Origin: Candidatus Poseidoniaceae archaeon | GTDB lineage: Archaea; Thermoplasmatota; Poseidoniia; Poseidoniales; Poseidoniaceae | DNA: 64,000 nt | Assembly (NCBI GenBank): GCA_938084675.1 | Contig: CALKGM010000002.1 | Span: forward strand, 62,001-126,000 | Reading direction: 5' to 3' | Shown here: in pieces, positions 33,853 to 42,791 of the stretch | How positions within the stretch are numbered: the first letter of the stretch is position 1 | How the letters are laid out: every line of letters starts with the position of its first letter | The notes under the pieces: model-generated | Told to the model about the DNA's origin: nothing | Seen by the model: the letters and a program-made list of their open reading frames with translations, nothing else | Database searches by the model: none | Position numbers and translations under genes: made by a program

Positions 33853-35079
33853 TCACGTAAGCACTTCAAGCAAACGATCTTGCTCTACAGCCATTCTTAG
33901 TTCCATGGCAATGCGTCGTCCGCTGGACATTGGTTTTCTCCATGTTGCATTCCCATAGGGGTGGCCTACGCTAACGTGAACGTTGGTACCGCCGCCCAGA
34001 CGAGGTGCAACATCGTAGATGTAGTAATTCATGTCCTTGTCGATACAGGTTTGGAGGCAAAACGGCCCAACAATTCCTGGGTCGTAATGTTCTTTGCTTG
34101 CTTCGATGAACTTTTCTCCCAATTCAAAGGCCTTCTCAAGGAGTGATTCTCGGATTGTAGCAGTGTTATGTCCAACCACTGTCATCTCTGGGATTTGTTG
34201 GTGAAGAGGCATTGTCATCTGTTGTGGTGCAGGGAGCCTGACATGTCCGTCAAGAGATGATTCGAAGCGCCAATCCACGCCCAAGAGTTCCAACCGTTCT
34301 CCTTTCTCAGCAAGAGGGCTGTAAAAGAAGTTCAAGTTGAATACAGGCCCAATGACATACCGTTCAATTCGGGCACCGTCGAGGGACTCTTGGTCAATGA
34401 CTCCTTCAGCAAGGAGTGCGGCTGATTTTTCTTGGTATTCTTTGTATGATGCACAAGTGAAGAATCCTCGTTCAAGCTTCTTCTGTGCGTGGTGAAGTTT
34501 GACGATAACCAGGCAATCAATGTCTTCCGGTGAAGGTATGGCTTCTGGATATGGGAGTCCTGCCTTCTCTAAAATCCAGTAATAATCTTGTTCTTCGGTC
34601 CGCTCCTCCATTCGTAGCATGTTTCTTGAACCAAACATTGGGACTCTGAAATCATCTTCAATATCTGAGATTTTTGAATATGATGTGAACGACCGGTTAG
34701 GGATGTAAATGACGTTCCTCTTCCTCATTTCATCTTGCATGCTGGGTTTCATTACGTCGTTGAATTCGTTAAGGACAATGGCCTTGTCAACCATTCCCCT
34801 AACAACACGTCCGGATGAATTGCGGTGAGTTTTGAAGTAGTTTGCATAGGTTTTGTGTCGTCCTTCTTTGCAGTAGGCAACTGTTGGAAAGCCCTCTTCA
34901 ATAGCCCCGTCGCAGATGTCCAGTGCAGAATGAGATGCAGTCATACCGATCCGCAATTTGAGGCGGTCATACTCTTCTACAATGCCTGCAATTTCGTCGT
35001 TCTGAATCATCAGGCTCACCTTGGTAAACTGATTGCTGTTAACGGGGGTCTTTGAGGTGTTCCCCATTTCATTCTTCAA
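33853..35079 (-). CDS. purP: PurP: formate-dependent AICAR ligase (FAICAR synthetase)
   Basis: A 408-residue ATP-grasp enzyme of archaeal purine biosynthesis that formylates AICAR using formate and ATP. Seen: IGMTASHSALDICDGAIEEG (family: ATLASHSALDI), LLGVDWRFESSLDGHVRLP, VGHNTATIRESLLEKAFELG, GIVGPFCLQTCID and DVAPRLGGGTNVHV. The start overlaps the coiled-coil gene stop (ATGA); an internal ATG at 35007 (MIQNDEIAGI) is where most family members begin, so the first about 24 residues are uncertain. Confidence 0.93.
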   Translation of the reverse strand: MKNEMGNTSKTPVNSNQFTKVSLMIQNDEIAGIVEEYDRLKLRIGMTASHSALDICDGAIEEGFPTVAYCKEGRHKTYANYFKTHRNSSGRVVRGMVDKAIVLNEFNDVMKPSMQDEMRKRNVIYIPNRSFTSYSKISDIEDDFRVPMFGSRNMLRMEERTEEQDYYWILEKAGLPYPEAIPSPEDIDCLVIVKLHHAQKKLERGFFTCASYKEYQEKSAALLAEGVIDQESLDGARIERYVIGPVFNLNFFYSPLAEKGERLELLGVDWRFESSLDGHVRLPAPQQMTMPLHQQIPEMTVVGHNTATIRESLLEKAFELGEKFIEASKEHYDPGIVGPFCLQTCIDKDMNYYIYDVAPRLGGGTNVHVSVGHPYGNATWRKPMSSGRRIAMELRMAVEQDRLLEVLT

Positions 35080-35951
35080 TCAAATCGCTGAAGTTGCATC
35101 AATTCTTCTGTTGAAAGTGTTTCACCAGAGAGCAACTTTGCCATCAAATCTTGAGTTTCATTGCTTGCAGTGGGGCGTTGGCCTTGTCCAGCACTTGCTC
35201 CTCGCATGGCTCGCAATATGTCCTGAATTGAGTGGAGGCATCGGAGTGAGACAATGTACAAACTGTGTTCCTTGTCCGCCTCTTTCTTTGAAGTTCGCAG
35301 TCGTCGGTGAGCGGCTTCTGCTTTCTCTCGTTGGCGGTCAACTTCGGAGTTCCACTCGATCATCAAATCGTGAGCGCTCTGAGCAGCCTCTGCCGCTTCC
35401 TTAACAGCATTGTGAGCTGTATCCTGCTTGATCATGGCCTCTCGTAGCGCTTCGTTTCCTTCTGTCTCGCCGCTTGCGGTTTGGGAGTCCTTTAGTTTAC
35501 GACGCTTTGAGCTCAGTTCCTTCATTTTCTTGAAGTACTTCGTTTCGTTTTTACCTTGGTGCTTTCCTTGTTCGAATTCACGCTCAAGTCGTTCCATGGT
35601 TCTGGTCAACGATTGGACAGTATCTGGGCGAATAGGTCGTCCACGCTTGTCCAATTGCGGGGGTGCTTCAGGTTGTGTACCCCGGATTGCGTCCTTCGCA
35701 TCTCGGACCATCTGATTTGCATCTTCACGTTCCTTTTTCTTGTCACGAACTCGCTCGTTCATGTTGTCTCTTAGTTCGCGTTGCTCACGTACTTGGACAA
35801 TGAGCTCACGAACTTCGTTGTTAAGTTCGTTACGGGTTGAGGTAAATTCCTTGGTTTTCTCGTTCCAATCGTCTCGAATTTCGCGGTGATGCGTGGCCTT
35901 TTCGTCAACCATTTTTCGTCGCTCGTTCAGAAGATCTTTGAGTTCTGCCAT
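35076..35951 (-). CDS. Archaeal coiled-coil protein (COG1340-like), copy 1
   Basis: A 291-residue protein, almost entirely charged coiled coil (long Glu/Lys/Arg heptads from residue 1 to about 240), interrupted by a Pro-rich loop (GTQPEAPPQLDKRGRPIRPD) that would form a hairpin tip. The C-terminal motif LMAKLLSGETLSTEELMQLQ is shared in form with the TUTase-like protein at 36908-38929. It is of the type widely conserved in archaea and annotated only as coiled coil. The ribosome site is AGGTGAG. It overlaps purP. Confidence 0.8.
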   Translation of the reverse strand: MAELKDLLNERRKMVDEKATHHREIRDDWNEKTKEFTSTRNELNNEVRELIVQVREQRELRDNMNERVRDKKKEREDANQMVRDAKDAIRGTQPEAPPQLDKRGRPIRPDTVQSLTRTMERLEREFEQGKHQGKNETKYFKKMKELSSKRRKLKDSQTASGETEGNEALREAMIKQDTAHNAVKEAAEAAQSAHDLMIEWNSEVDRQREKAEAAHRRLRTSKKEADKEHSLYIVSLRCLHSIQDILRAMRGASAGQGQRPTASNETQDLMAKLLSGETLSTEELMQLQRFD

Positions 35952-36057
35952 TGTTCATCTCACCTGGTCGCAGAAGATTCCCATCTTCCCGCATCCAAGG
36001 GGACTTTGCTCCCCCATTTAACCCTTCACGGACTGAATGACGCAGATGGGTTACTGA

Positions 36058-36414
36058 CTAGGCCAAGTTGTGCAGCGATTCAAGGCATGTTTCTGCTGTT
36101 TGGCGGACCTCGCCGAGATTGGTGGAAGGTCCGCAGTGTACCGCAAGGTGTAGGCGTTCGCCACGGTGGAGGATGACCGAACCATGTTCCATGATGAATG
36201 TTAGGCGGTTTGATTTTGGAGAGGCATCCAATGCTGAAATCCAGCGGGACATCTGTCCGTCTTCATTTGTGGTATCCTCATTTGAACGATACATGACAAA
36301 AGCATCGTTTTCAAACAGTGTGACGCTTTTTACGCCTGCAGTACCCACAAGCGGCATCATCGTTCGCTGGAGCATGATTAACCCAACAACCGCGAAAGCG
36401 AATAAGACTTTCAC
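36058..36414 (-). CDS. Small protein, possibly roadblock/LC7-like
   Basis: A 118-residue product. From residue about 14 it alternates predicted helix and strand: MMPLVGTAGVKSVTLFEND, then a charged loop, RLTFIMEHGSVILHRGERLHL and NLGEVRQTAETCLESL. That order (helix, GVxxVxL strand, later strands, NLGxVR helix) resembles roadblock/MglB regulators of small GTPases. The likeness is weak and by eye. The start overlaps the GNAT stop (ATGA); a start at 36375 is possible if the hydrophobic N-terminus is not used. Confidence 0.45.
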   Translation of the reverse strand: MKVLFAFAVVGLIMLQRTMMPLVGTAGVKSVTLFENDAFVMYRSNEDTTNEDGQMSRWISALDASPKSNRLTFIMEHGSVILHRGERLHLAVHCGPSTNLGEVRQTAETCLESLHNLA

Positions 36415-36911
36415 TCGTCAATGTAGCGAAGAAGGGGCCCTCGCATCATGTATCCCATGCCGGATTGGTAGTATCCCTCAAGATGCTTACGAACTGTCAT
36501 ACCGCGTCGTTCATAAAAGCGCTGAGCACCTCGATTACTCGCTTTTACTTCCAACTGAACTTGCTTGTATCCCGCTCTGAGTGCCGCATCAACGAATCGG
36601 TTCCAGGCTTCAGTACCCAACCCTCTTTTTTGCTGTTCAGAATGGATAACAAATGCAGCAACTCTGACGATATCATCCATGAAAGGGGTTGCCCATAACA
36701 ACCCGACAATGTGGTTTTCACCATTGGATGTTGTATCGGTGAGAATCAAATTTCCTTCCCAGTTAGGTATAGGTAAATGGCGTACAGTAGTATCGGAATA
36801 GCGCTCTCCAGTCTCGTTCAAAAAAAGAGTAAGAACCTGTTGACATGCAGCACTACTCATGTTTTTAGGCTCAATACCTTGGTTCCAAACAGGGGTGGGC
36901 ACGGCTCTCAT
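36411..36911 (-). CDS. GNAT-family N-acetyltransferase
   Basis: A 166-residue acetyltransferase. VAAFVIHSEQQKRGLGTEAW carries the acetyl-CoA pyrophosphate loop (Q/R-x-x-G-x-G/A, here QKRGLGTE), followed by LEVKASNRGAQRFYERRGM, the standard fourth-motif strand and helix with N, A, FY and GF/M positions. The substrate is unknown; the RimI-like form suggests a protein or amino group. The start overlaps the TUTase-like stop, and the gene continues into the 36058-36414 gene, so all three are likely one transcript. Confidence 0.85.
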   Translation of the reverse strand: MRAVPTPVWNQGIEPKNMSSAACQQVLTLFLNETGERYSDTTVRHLPIPNWEGNLILTDTTSNGENHIVGLLWATPFMDDIVRVAAFVIHSEQQKRGLGTEAWNRFVDAALRAGYKQVQLEVKASNRGAQRFYERRGMTVRKHLEGYYQSGMGYMMRGPLLRYIDE

Positions 36912-38929
36912 TCCTTCTTTGAATTCTGCCTTCCTTGGCCCCTTTTACCTCTACGAACTTGATAGTTCGAAGACTTATTCTTCCGTCGTTTATTCTTTTG
37001 TTGAGAGGCCGTGTCCTCCTTGGAAGTGCCCATATTGAGAACTCCTCCGTGCTGTAGCAATGTGCTCAGGTCATCCATTGAAAGTGCCTCGCCAGAATTC
37101 ATTTTTTCCTTGACTTCGCTGGGTTTTGGACCTCGGTTTTGGCGCTTCTCGCCCTTGTCTTTTCGGCGAGTGTTCTTACTTCCATTTTTAATCCGTATCC
37201 AGGATTCGAGCCGTCCTTTTTCTCGACGAAGAAACCTTGTATTCTTGCGGTTTGAGCGAATCTTTCGTTTGACGTTCTTCTCAGATTTGTTGAGGTGTTT
37301 TATGTTGCCGTGGAGGGGTTTCTTGATGTAGTGAATTTCTCTGTTGAGTCGGTCAACTTCTTTTCCAATCGGAACCATCTCTTGAAGTTCAAAGAAGAGT
37401 GAAGCCAATTCTTGTTCCCGTTCAAGAAGTGGAATGTTCATGACGTCCAACTGCTCTGTAATCCGGCCAAATGTTTGCCGAAGTGTTTCTGAAATTTTTG
37501 GAGATGAGATGACGATCTTGCTAACCAGTTCATCTCGCTTCAAAATCAGTTCGTCAAGTTGGGATTTGGATTCGCTGATTTCCGTAGATACCAGTTCATC
37601 ATCTTCGATTGCTCCCTCAGGCGGCGTATCCCGCTTTCCTAAAGCAAATTGGATGGCTTGGCCTATGGAACGGCGTTGAGAACTCAACCTTACTCCATCT
37701 TCCTCTGACCTTGTGAGTTGGTCAATGGTTTCTTGATGGAGAGCGTTGATCCTATCCATCGGTAAAGTTCGTAAATCCTCAAAGAGGTCAAATTGCTTAA
37801 TCTCAGTAGTGGCTTCTTTTTTGCTGAGTTCAGCCCAAGGCGCACCATTGAGCATGCCAATCCATGCCTTGAGCACTTCTTCTCGGATGGTTAGGTAACC
37901 CGATGGCCTCAGCACTCGGCTCAGGTCATGATGAAGCGAAAACGGGTCCTCTATGGGCATGCTATGTTCTCCGAGCCTGCGGTCAAGGTGGTCCGGTACC
38001 AATGCCCATGCATCAGGCTCCCCTTCATCCCATCTTTTTTCGATTCGAGGAATGGTACCTCCATTCCGGATTGAAACGACGTCCTGCTCAAACGGCCAAT
38101 CAAATACCATCCGCCTGATAAACGAAACAAAGCAGGATGCATGGTCCAAGGTTGGCTCCCAAGGCGATGTGGGTTTAGAGTGAAACCCTACGTTGTAATC
38201 ATCATCGAGCTTGAGGATATTTGGTTTGGCATCGTCCTGCAGATTTGGGAGGTTAATATGCGGGTCAGTCTGCATGCTTCCAATCGCAAGAAGGGTCCAC
38301 GCATACGATGATAGTGTGCCCATGAAGGCTTGATTAATCGCTCTAGAGGATGCCCAGTACTTTATGGAAAGCACACCGTTCCTAACCATGGGATGTGTGT
38401 CGGCATAAGCACGAATAAGTTCAGTATTGTACAATGCAAGTTCATTGTTGACAGAGATATCAATAGGAAGTCCAGTTTCTGGGTCTTTGAATTTAATGAT
38501 GGGCACTTTCGCTCGACCAATCACTTCGATTTCAGTCATTTCTAAACTGCTCAAGATGTTTCGAACTTTATTCAATATTTTACGGGGCGATGGCGCATCA
38601 ACGACCAAGCATAAGTCCAAATCTCCGACACCTAATGACGTACGAGACTGGGTCGATCCAAAGGCATGAAGTTGACTTCCGTTGAGTTTTCTCTCAATAT
38701 TTCGCTTCAGATGTTGATAGATTCGGTCCCTGGCCTTTGTCTCTTGTTGACTCATCCGAGAGGTGCTTATGGAGGCCTTTATCTCATCAGATAGTTCTTT
38801 CAAGTAGTCTTGGTCAATGGAATTGATATCTCCAAGTTCTAGGGTTCCCAGTTGGTGTGAATGCAACAAAGGCCACTGTTTCTGCTGTGCGGCAGAAAAT
38901 CCAGTATGAGGGCAAATCTCACGACTCAT
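36908..38929 (-). CDS. Cid1/TRF4-like terminal nucleotidyltransferase (predicted TUTase/poly(A) polymerase)
   Basis: A 673-residue protein with a eukaryote-type non-canonical polymerase core. Seen: HAFGSTQSRTSLGVGDLDLC with catalytic D103 and D105; ARVP-like RAKVPIIKFKDPETG; third acid D157 in PIDISVNNELALYNT; VLSIKYWASSRAINQ; FMGTLSSYAWTLL; and the PAP-associated motif IEDPFSLHHDLSRVL (residues 327-341). His334 aligns with the Cid1 histidine that favours UTP. The C-terminal half is coiled coil, then MNSGEALSMDDLSTLLQHGG and a very basic tail (KRRKNK, RRGKRGQGR), suited to RNA binding. ATG 38929 with GGAGG is preferred over a start at 38971. It likely adds nucleotides to RNA 3' ends. Confidence 0.85.
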   Translation of the reverse strand: MSREICPHTGFSAAQQKQWPLLHSHQLGTLELGDINSIDQDYLKELSDEIKASISTSRMSQQETKARDRIYQHLKRNIERKLNGSQLHAFGSTQSRTSLGVGDLDLCLVVDAPSPRKILNKVRNILSSLEMTEIEVIGRAKVPIIKFKDPETGLPIDISVNNELALYNTELIRAYADTHPMVRNGVLSIKYWASSRAINQAFMGTLSSYAWTLLAIGSMQTDPHINLPNLQDDAKPNILKLDDDYNVGFHSKPTSPWEPTLDHASCFVSFIRRMVFDWPFEQDVVSIRNGGTIPRIEKRWDEGEPDAWALVPDHLDRRLGEHSMPIEDPFSLHHDLSRVLRPSGYLTIREEVLKAWIGMLNGAPWAELSKKEATTEIKQFDLFEDLRTLPMDRINALHQETIDQLTRSEEDGVRLSSQRRSIGQAIQFALGKRDTPPEGAIEDDELVSTEISESKSQLDELILKRDELVSKIVISSPKISETLRQTFGRITEQLDVMNIPLLEREQELASLFFELQEMVPIGKEVDRLNREIHYIKKPLHGNIKHLNKSEKNVKRKIRSNRKNTRFLRREKGRLESWIRIKNGSKNTRRKDKGEKRQNRGPKPSEVKEKMNSGEALSMDDLSTLLQHGGVLNMGTSKEDTASQQKNKRRKNKSSNYQVRRGKRGQGRQNSKKE

Positions 38930-39458
38930 GTTGAGATCCTCCGTTTGTCTTCCTTTGTCGTGCAAGAGCATAACTGGATTTTCCTCCTTCTTTCACTCGT
39001 CGTGCATCACTGAGCAAATGGTCAAATCCTTGTTCCAAGACTAATTCCCAATACTCAATCGAGCGTTGACAGTCGTTCAACGCCATGGTGAGTCGCTTGG
39101 TTCGTGAGTCGCTTCTTCGTCGGAACAATTCATTCTCAAGATATTCATGTTCTGACTTTTCGGCATTTTCCATGAACTGTTCACGTTGAACGAGGAGTTC
39201 TTGATGCTCGGAAGTACCCTCGTCAAAGGACTTGAGTTTGTTTGAAAAGGCTTCAAGCTCAGATTTTTGGAGGTCCCTTCGCTGCTTTGCATCTCGGGCT
39301 AATGCTTCAGCGGTTTCCTTCTCATCTTTACGTGCGTTGAGTTGCTTTGGAATCATTTCGGCAAGCCTTTCCCTTCGGTGAAGGATGGCCCGAATCAACA
39401 CTTCGGGCGCGACTTCCAGCAAACGCTCGTCCTGCATTGATTGTGGGGGGTCGTTCAA
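38919..39458 (-). CDS. Coiled-coil protein upstream of TUTase-like gene
   Basis: A 179-residue, highly charged helical protein. Heptads run through about residues 25-150 (ARKDEKETAEALARDAKQRR and ENELFRRRSDSRTKRL). No catalytic motif is seen. Its end overlaps the start of the nucleotidyltransferase by 11 bases, so it is co-translated and a likely partner. The start could also be MQDERLLEV seven residues later. It is divergent from the 39529 surface protein. Confidence 0.7.
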   Translation of the reverse strand: MNDPPQSMQDERLLEVAPEVLIRAILHRRERLAEMIPKQLNARKDEKETAEALARDAKQRRDLQKSELEAFSNKLKSFDEGTSEHQELLVQREQFMENAEKSEHEYLENELFRRRSDSRTKRLTMALNDCQRSIEYWELVLEQGFDHLLSDARRVKEGGKSSYALARQRKTNGGSQHES

Positions 39459-39528
39459 TGTTGAATAAAGATGCCCTCACAACATCTTTCGGCGTGAAGG
39501 TGAAGAACCCCTTCAAACAACCAGCACC

Positions 39529-42069
39529 ATGGCCGGAGGCGATGGGGCAGTAAAGAGGCGAGTTCCCCTCCTCATCGTTGCACTCTTTCTTGTCTCCCTT
39601 ACCCCATCAGCACACGCCGTTGCCGGGGCAGGTGTCATGGACGTCAACAGTTTTGGGCTAACGGATTTTGAAACATTTTCTTCAGCAAATCACTCGTTCA
39701 CAGTTGAGGTTCACGAAACTGATGGAGGTCCTTCCGAGGTAGACCTCAACGTAACAGTAACCACATTAGAGGGAGTTCTTCTTCAAACCCTTCCAAGTCA
39801 AAGCTTGAGCCTCACCTCCTTTGAGCAGCAGAATGTGACAGTTTTTTTGACTTCAATGGAATTTGGCTACAGTCTGGTCCACGTTGAATTAAGTGGAGAG
39901 ATTGGGGTGGAAACAGGTACGCAATCAGTAAATCTAACTCGGACCGTCCAGCGGCTGAGGCCTCTTTCGGTTGGTTTAGGTGCCCCCGGAAGTTTGCTTT
40001 CTCAAGGTGTTGATTCCCTGGGCGTCCCAACGGGGAACCTCTCAGTCCACGATGGAGATTTTATTCAACTCCAATTGCCGGTTATCAACCAGGGCGATGT
40101 GAATTGGTCTGGCTCTGTTGATGTTCACATTGAAAATGGTGGGCAACATGAATCTGTTCACATTCAGGGCATGAATGTGGAAGCCATGTCTTCCTTATAT
40201 GCTACCGCAAACTCATCACTAAGGATGGTTGAGGGTATCATGAGTTGGTCATTCTCTCTGAACGGGACGTTGGGTGAACATCAGGAATCTCACATTCAAA
40301 ACGGTAGCCTTGCGATCCTACCTCCACCTCTTCCACTCCTTACAACATCTCTTTCTTCAAACGCTGGGGAAATTAATGCTGGCGAGGACTTGATCTTCGA
40401 GCTCAATGTTACCAACTCAGGAGATGTAGATTTTACTGGTAGCATACAGTGCAGTTCCCCGAGTCAAATACTGCTGAATACCTCATCAACAATCCCATCG
40501 GGCACGTTTCTTCTTTGGCAGTTTAACATGACTGCAAAGCCGGTTACGGTTGAGTGTGTTCTCCAAGACGGTAGGATATCGGCCTCCTCGACACTTCCCC
40601 ATGAACTCACCGTGGAAATGGAATCAGCGTCTTTTGCTTCTGCGGGTTCCACAACACCATCTCTAACAGGGGGTCCTTGGCATCAAGGGGATGCACTGCG
40701 TGCGAACATGCTTATTCGAAATGTAGGTGACCTTGAAGGGAGAGTGCGAATGGTTTTGATCGACCAGAATGCTGTAGCGGGAACTCAACCATCTGCTGGC
40801 GAATGGGTTGTTTTAGATTCTGGAGAAGCCGGTGAAGTTTCATCGAGTTTCCCCTTCCTGCAATCAGGGGAGCATTCACTGCAATGGTCCTTAGAGAGTG
40901 ATGATGGTAGCCTAGAGGGCGTTTATAGAGGAGATTTCACCCTGCCGGTAAACAAACAGCAATCCATTGGACTGGGCATTGACGGCATCACTTGGACACA
41001 AGAATCCGGAGTTAGTTTCGAAATTAGCTTCGATTTGGATGAGGGTAAACCCCGTGATGTACAGGTCCAGTTAGGATATGAAACTGCTGAGGCTACAGTG
41101 TATCTCTACGAATACACCCGTACGTTGGAACAAGGAACGCACACTGAATCCTTTACATTTGGTCACATTACGGCTGAAAAAATCGTTCTAAAGGTATCTT
41201 CAACAGATTGGACAATCGGTCCCGGTGCCCTTTCAACAACGGCATCCTTACCCTCGGAACGTACAAATTTTTGGATTGAACTTGACCCAATTCCCTCCCC
41301 TATACTCCCCTCGCAAGGGGACTCAGCCACAATACGATTGACCCTCTGGCAATCCGGTCCGACCTCTTCAAGTGTTGGAGATGTTATTTTGAAGGACGCG
41401 TATGATGAAATTCTCGCCACCGTAACTTCTCCCTCTTGGGGGACGTCACAATCCTCAGAAATGGAACTTGATTTGGTATGGCCCAAGGGCTCAAATGTGG
41501 TCATACATGCCGTTTGGTCTATCGATGGAGAACTTGTTACCGCTCAGGAATCCTTTGTTTCGGGAGACTCTGCTACTGAAGAATCCGATTCTCTACCCTG
41601 GGGTGCGGTGGTTTGGGGAATTGTCGCTGGAACAGTGATTGCTCTTGCATTAAGACTACGAATAAACCGTGAAGAATCTCCGACTGAAACGGACACCTCT
41701 TCTGCATCAACAAAACCTTCCACGTCTACCAGTTCTCGCAACGATCAAGAAAAGGTGGAAGTGCAATGTCCGGAATGTGACCGTCGGCTTCGAGTACCAT
41801 CCGATTATTCTGGCTCAGTTGGGTGTCCAGACTGCTCAAGTAAATTTACAGTCAAAGGAATTGTTCAGTCAGAAGTGGAGGAAGAACGCCCTGAACCAAC
41901 GCCAGCAAAGTCCGTTTCGGAACCATCCAAGCCACGGGCCTCTAAGGATGGAAAGGTCGAAATTTCATGTCCAGATTGCGCTCAAACACTTCGGATTCCG
42001 AGTTCATACGAAGGTTCAGTACGTTGCCCCGCCTGTACCAAAGTTTTCAAAGCAAAGGACCGCAAGTAG
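39529..42069 (+). CDS. Surface protein with single membrane helix and two cytoplasmic zinc ribbons
   Basis: An 846-residue protein. A signal peptide (RRVPLLIVALFLVSLTPSAHA) leads into about 650 extracellular residues of repeated beta domains of the CARDB/NEW3 type (FELNVTNSGDVDFTG and LIRNVGDLEGRVRMV are recurrent). A membrane helix (WGAVVWGIVAGTVIALALRL) follows, then a Ser/Thr-rich linker. Two cytoplasmic zinc ribbons close the protein, CPECDRRLRVPSDYSGSVGC with CPDC, and CPDCAQTLRIPSSYEGSVRC with CPAC. Such a layout could link an outside signal to an inside binding partner. The DtxR-type gene follows 20 bases later. Confidence 0.8.
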   Translation: MAGGDGAVKRRVPLLIVALFLVSLTPSAHAVAGAGVMDVNSFGLTDFETFSSANHSFTVEVHETDGGPSEVDLNVTVTTLEGVLLQTLPSQSLSLTSFEQQNVTVFLTSMEFGYSLVHVELSGEIGVETGTQSVNLTRTVQRLRPLSVGLGAPGSLLSQGVDSLGVPTGNLSVHDGDFIQLQLPVINQGDVNWSGSVDVHIENGGQHESVHIQGMNVEAMSSLYATANSSLRMVEGIMSWSFSLNGTLGEHQESHIQNGSLAILPPPLPLLTTSLSSNAGEINAGEDLIFELNVTNSGDVDFTGSIQCSSPSQILLNTSSTIPSGTFLLWQFNMTAKPVTVECVLQDGRISASSTLPHELTVEMESASFASAGSTTPSLTGGPWHQGDALRANMLIRNVGDLEGRVRMVLIDQNAVAGTQPSAGEWVVLDSGEAGEVSSSFPFLQSGEHSLQWSLESDDGSLEGVYRGDFTLPVNKQQSIGLGIDGITWTQESGVSFEISFDLDEGKPRDVQVQLGYETAEATVYLYEYTRTLEQGTHTESFTFGHITAEKIVLKVSSTDWTIGPGALSTTASLPSERTNFWIELDPIPSPILPSQGDSATIRLTLWQSGPTSSSVGDVILKDAYDEILATVTSPSWGTSQSSEMELDLVWPKGSNVVIHAVWSIDGELVTAQESFVSGDSATEESDSLPWGAVVWGIVAGTVIALALRLRINREESPTETDTSSASTKPSTSTSSRNDQEKVEVQCPECDRRLRVPSDYSGSVGCPDCSSKFTVKGIVQSEVEEERPEPTPAKSVSEPSKPRASKDGKVEISCPDCAQTLRIPSSYEGSVRCPACTKVFKAKDRK

Positions 42070-42076
42070 CATTCAC

Positions 42077-42082
42077 AGGAGG
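42077..42082 (+). promoter_or_regulatory. Shine-Dalgarno AGGAGG for the DtxR-type regulator
   Basis: AGGAGG lies 7 bases before ATG 42090 but only 1 base before ATG 42084. It supports MVGHFQEF as the true N-terminus. Confidence 0.65.
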
Positions 42083-42089
42083 CATGAAT

Positions 42090-42758
42090 ATGGTCGGTCA
42101 TTTTCAAGAGTTTGAGGATGAATACTTGGAAACCATGTATGAGTTTTACGAACATGACCCGCTTCAAAGGGTACGGACAGGAGTCCTTGCCTCTCGTCTC
42201 GGTGTCGCTCCTGCTTCCGCTACTGAAATGATTCAACGACTTGCAGCCCGTGGCTATTTGGAATATGTTCCTTACAAAGGGGCGAGTTTAACCGAATCTG
42301 GACTGGTTCACGGTCAAAAAATGAAACGAAGGCACCGTCTTGCCGAGGTCCTGCTCGAACTCCTTCCATATGAGGGGAATGCTCACGAAACTGCCTGTCG
42401 CCTTGAGCATGCAATTGATGACGACCTTGAAGTTGCGCTTTCCCGGTTGATGGGCGGCGTAATGGTTGACCCCAGTGGCAGGCCTATTCCAGTCCCGACC
42501 AAAGATATAGAAGAGAGGCTAGCGCTCCATTCAACCTCATTGTCTCTTGACTTATTAAGATCAAATCAAACTGGCTTGGTATTGGCTTTCCTGCTTCCTA
42601 AAAATATCATTACAGGTTTTGAATCAAATGGTTTAACCGTTGGTTCAACGGTCGTCCGCAACGGTGAGGGTCAATTGATTGTTGATGGGAAACAATTGAT
42701 GCTCTCGGAAGAATGGTCAAAAGCGATATTTGTTCAGTTATCAATAGAATCGGTGTGA
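42090..42758 (+). CDS. DtxR/MntR-family metal-dependent regulator
   Basis: A 222-residue regulator. The N-terminal winged helix shows VRTGVLASRLGVAPASATEM then IQRLAARGYLEYVPYKGASLTESG, very close to the DtxR helix-turn-helix. ACRLEHAIDDDLEVALSRL is the dimerisation/metal domain with Cys, Glu and His ligand candidates. A C-terminal domain of about 70 residues resembles the FeoA/SH3-like domain. It would repress iron or manganese genes when metal is bound. Its position 20 bases after the surface protein gene suggests co-transcription. Confidence 0.9.
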   Translation: MVGHFQEFEDEYLETMYEFYEHDPLQRVRTGVLASRLGVAPASATEMIQRLAARGYLEYVPYKGASLTESGLVHGQKMKRRHRLAEVLLELLPYEGNAHETACRLEHAIDDDLEVALSRLMGGVMVDPSGRPIPVPTKDIEERLALHSTSLSLDLLRSNQTGLVLAFLLPKNIITGFESNGLTVGSTVVRNGEGQLIVDGKQLMLSEEWSKAIFVQLSIESV

Positions 42759-42791
42759 ACACTTTAGAGTAGGGATTACTCAACCCAGTTC

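Noticed and set aside
33853-35079. PurP read as a biotin carboxylase, because of the nearby carboxylase operon
   Set aside because: The ATP-grasp motifs are those of the PurP family (SASHSALDI-like and GPFCLQ elements), not of biotin carboxylase.
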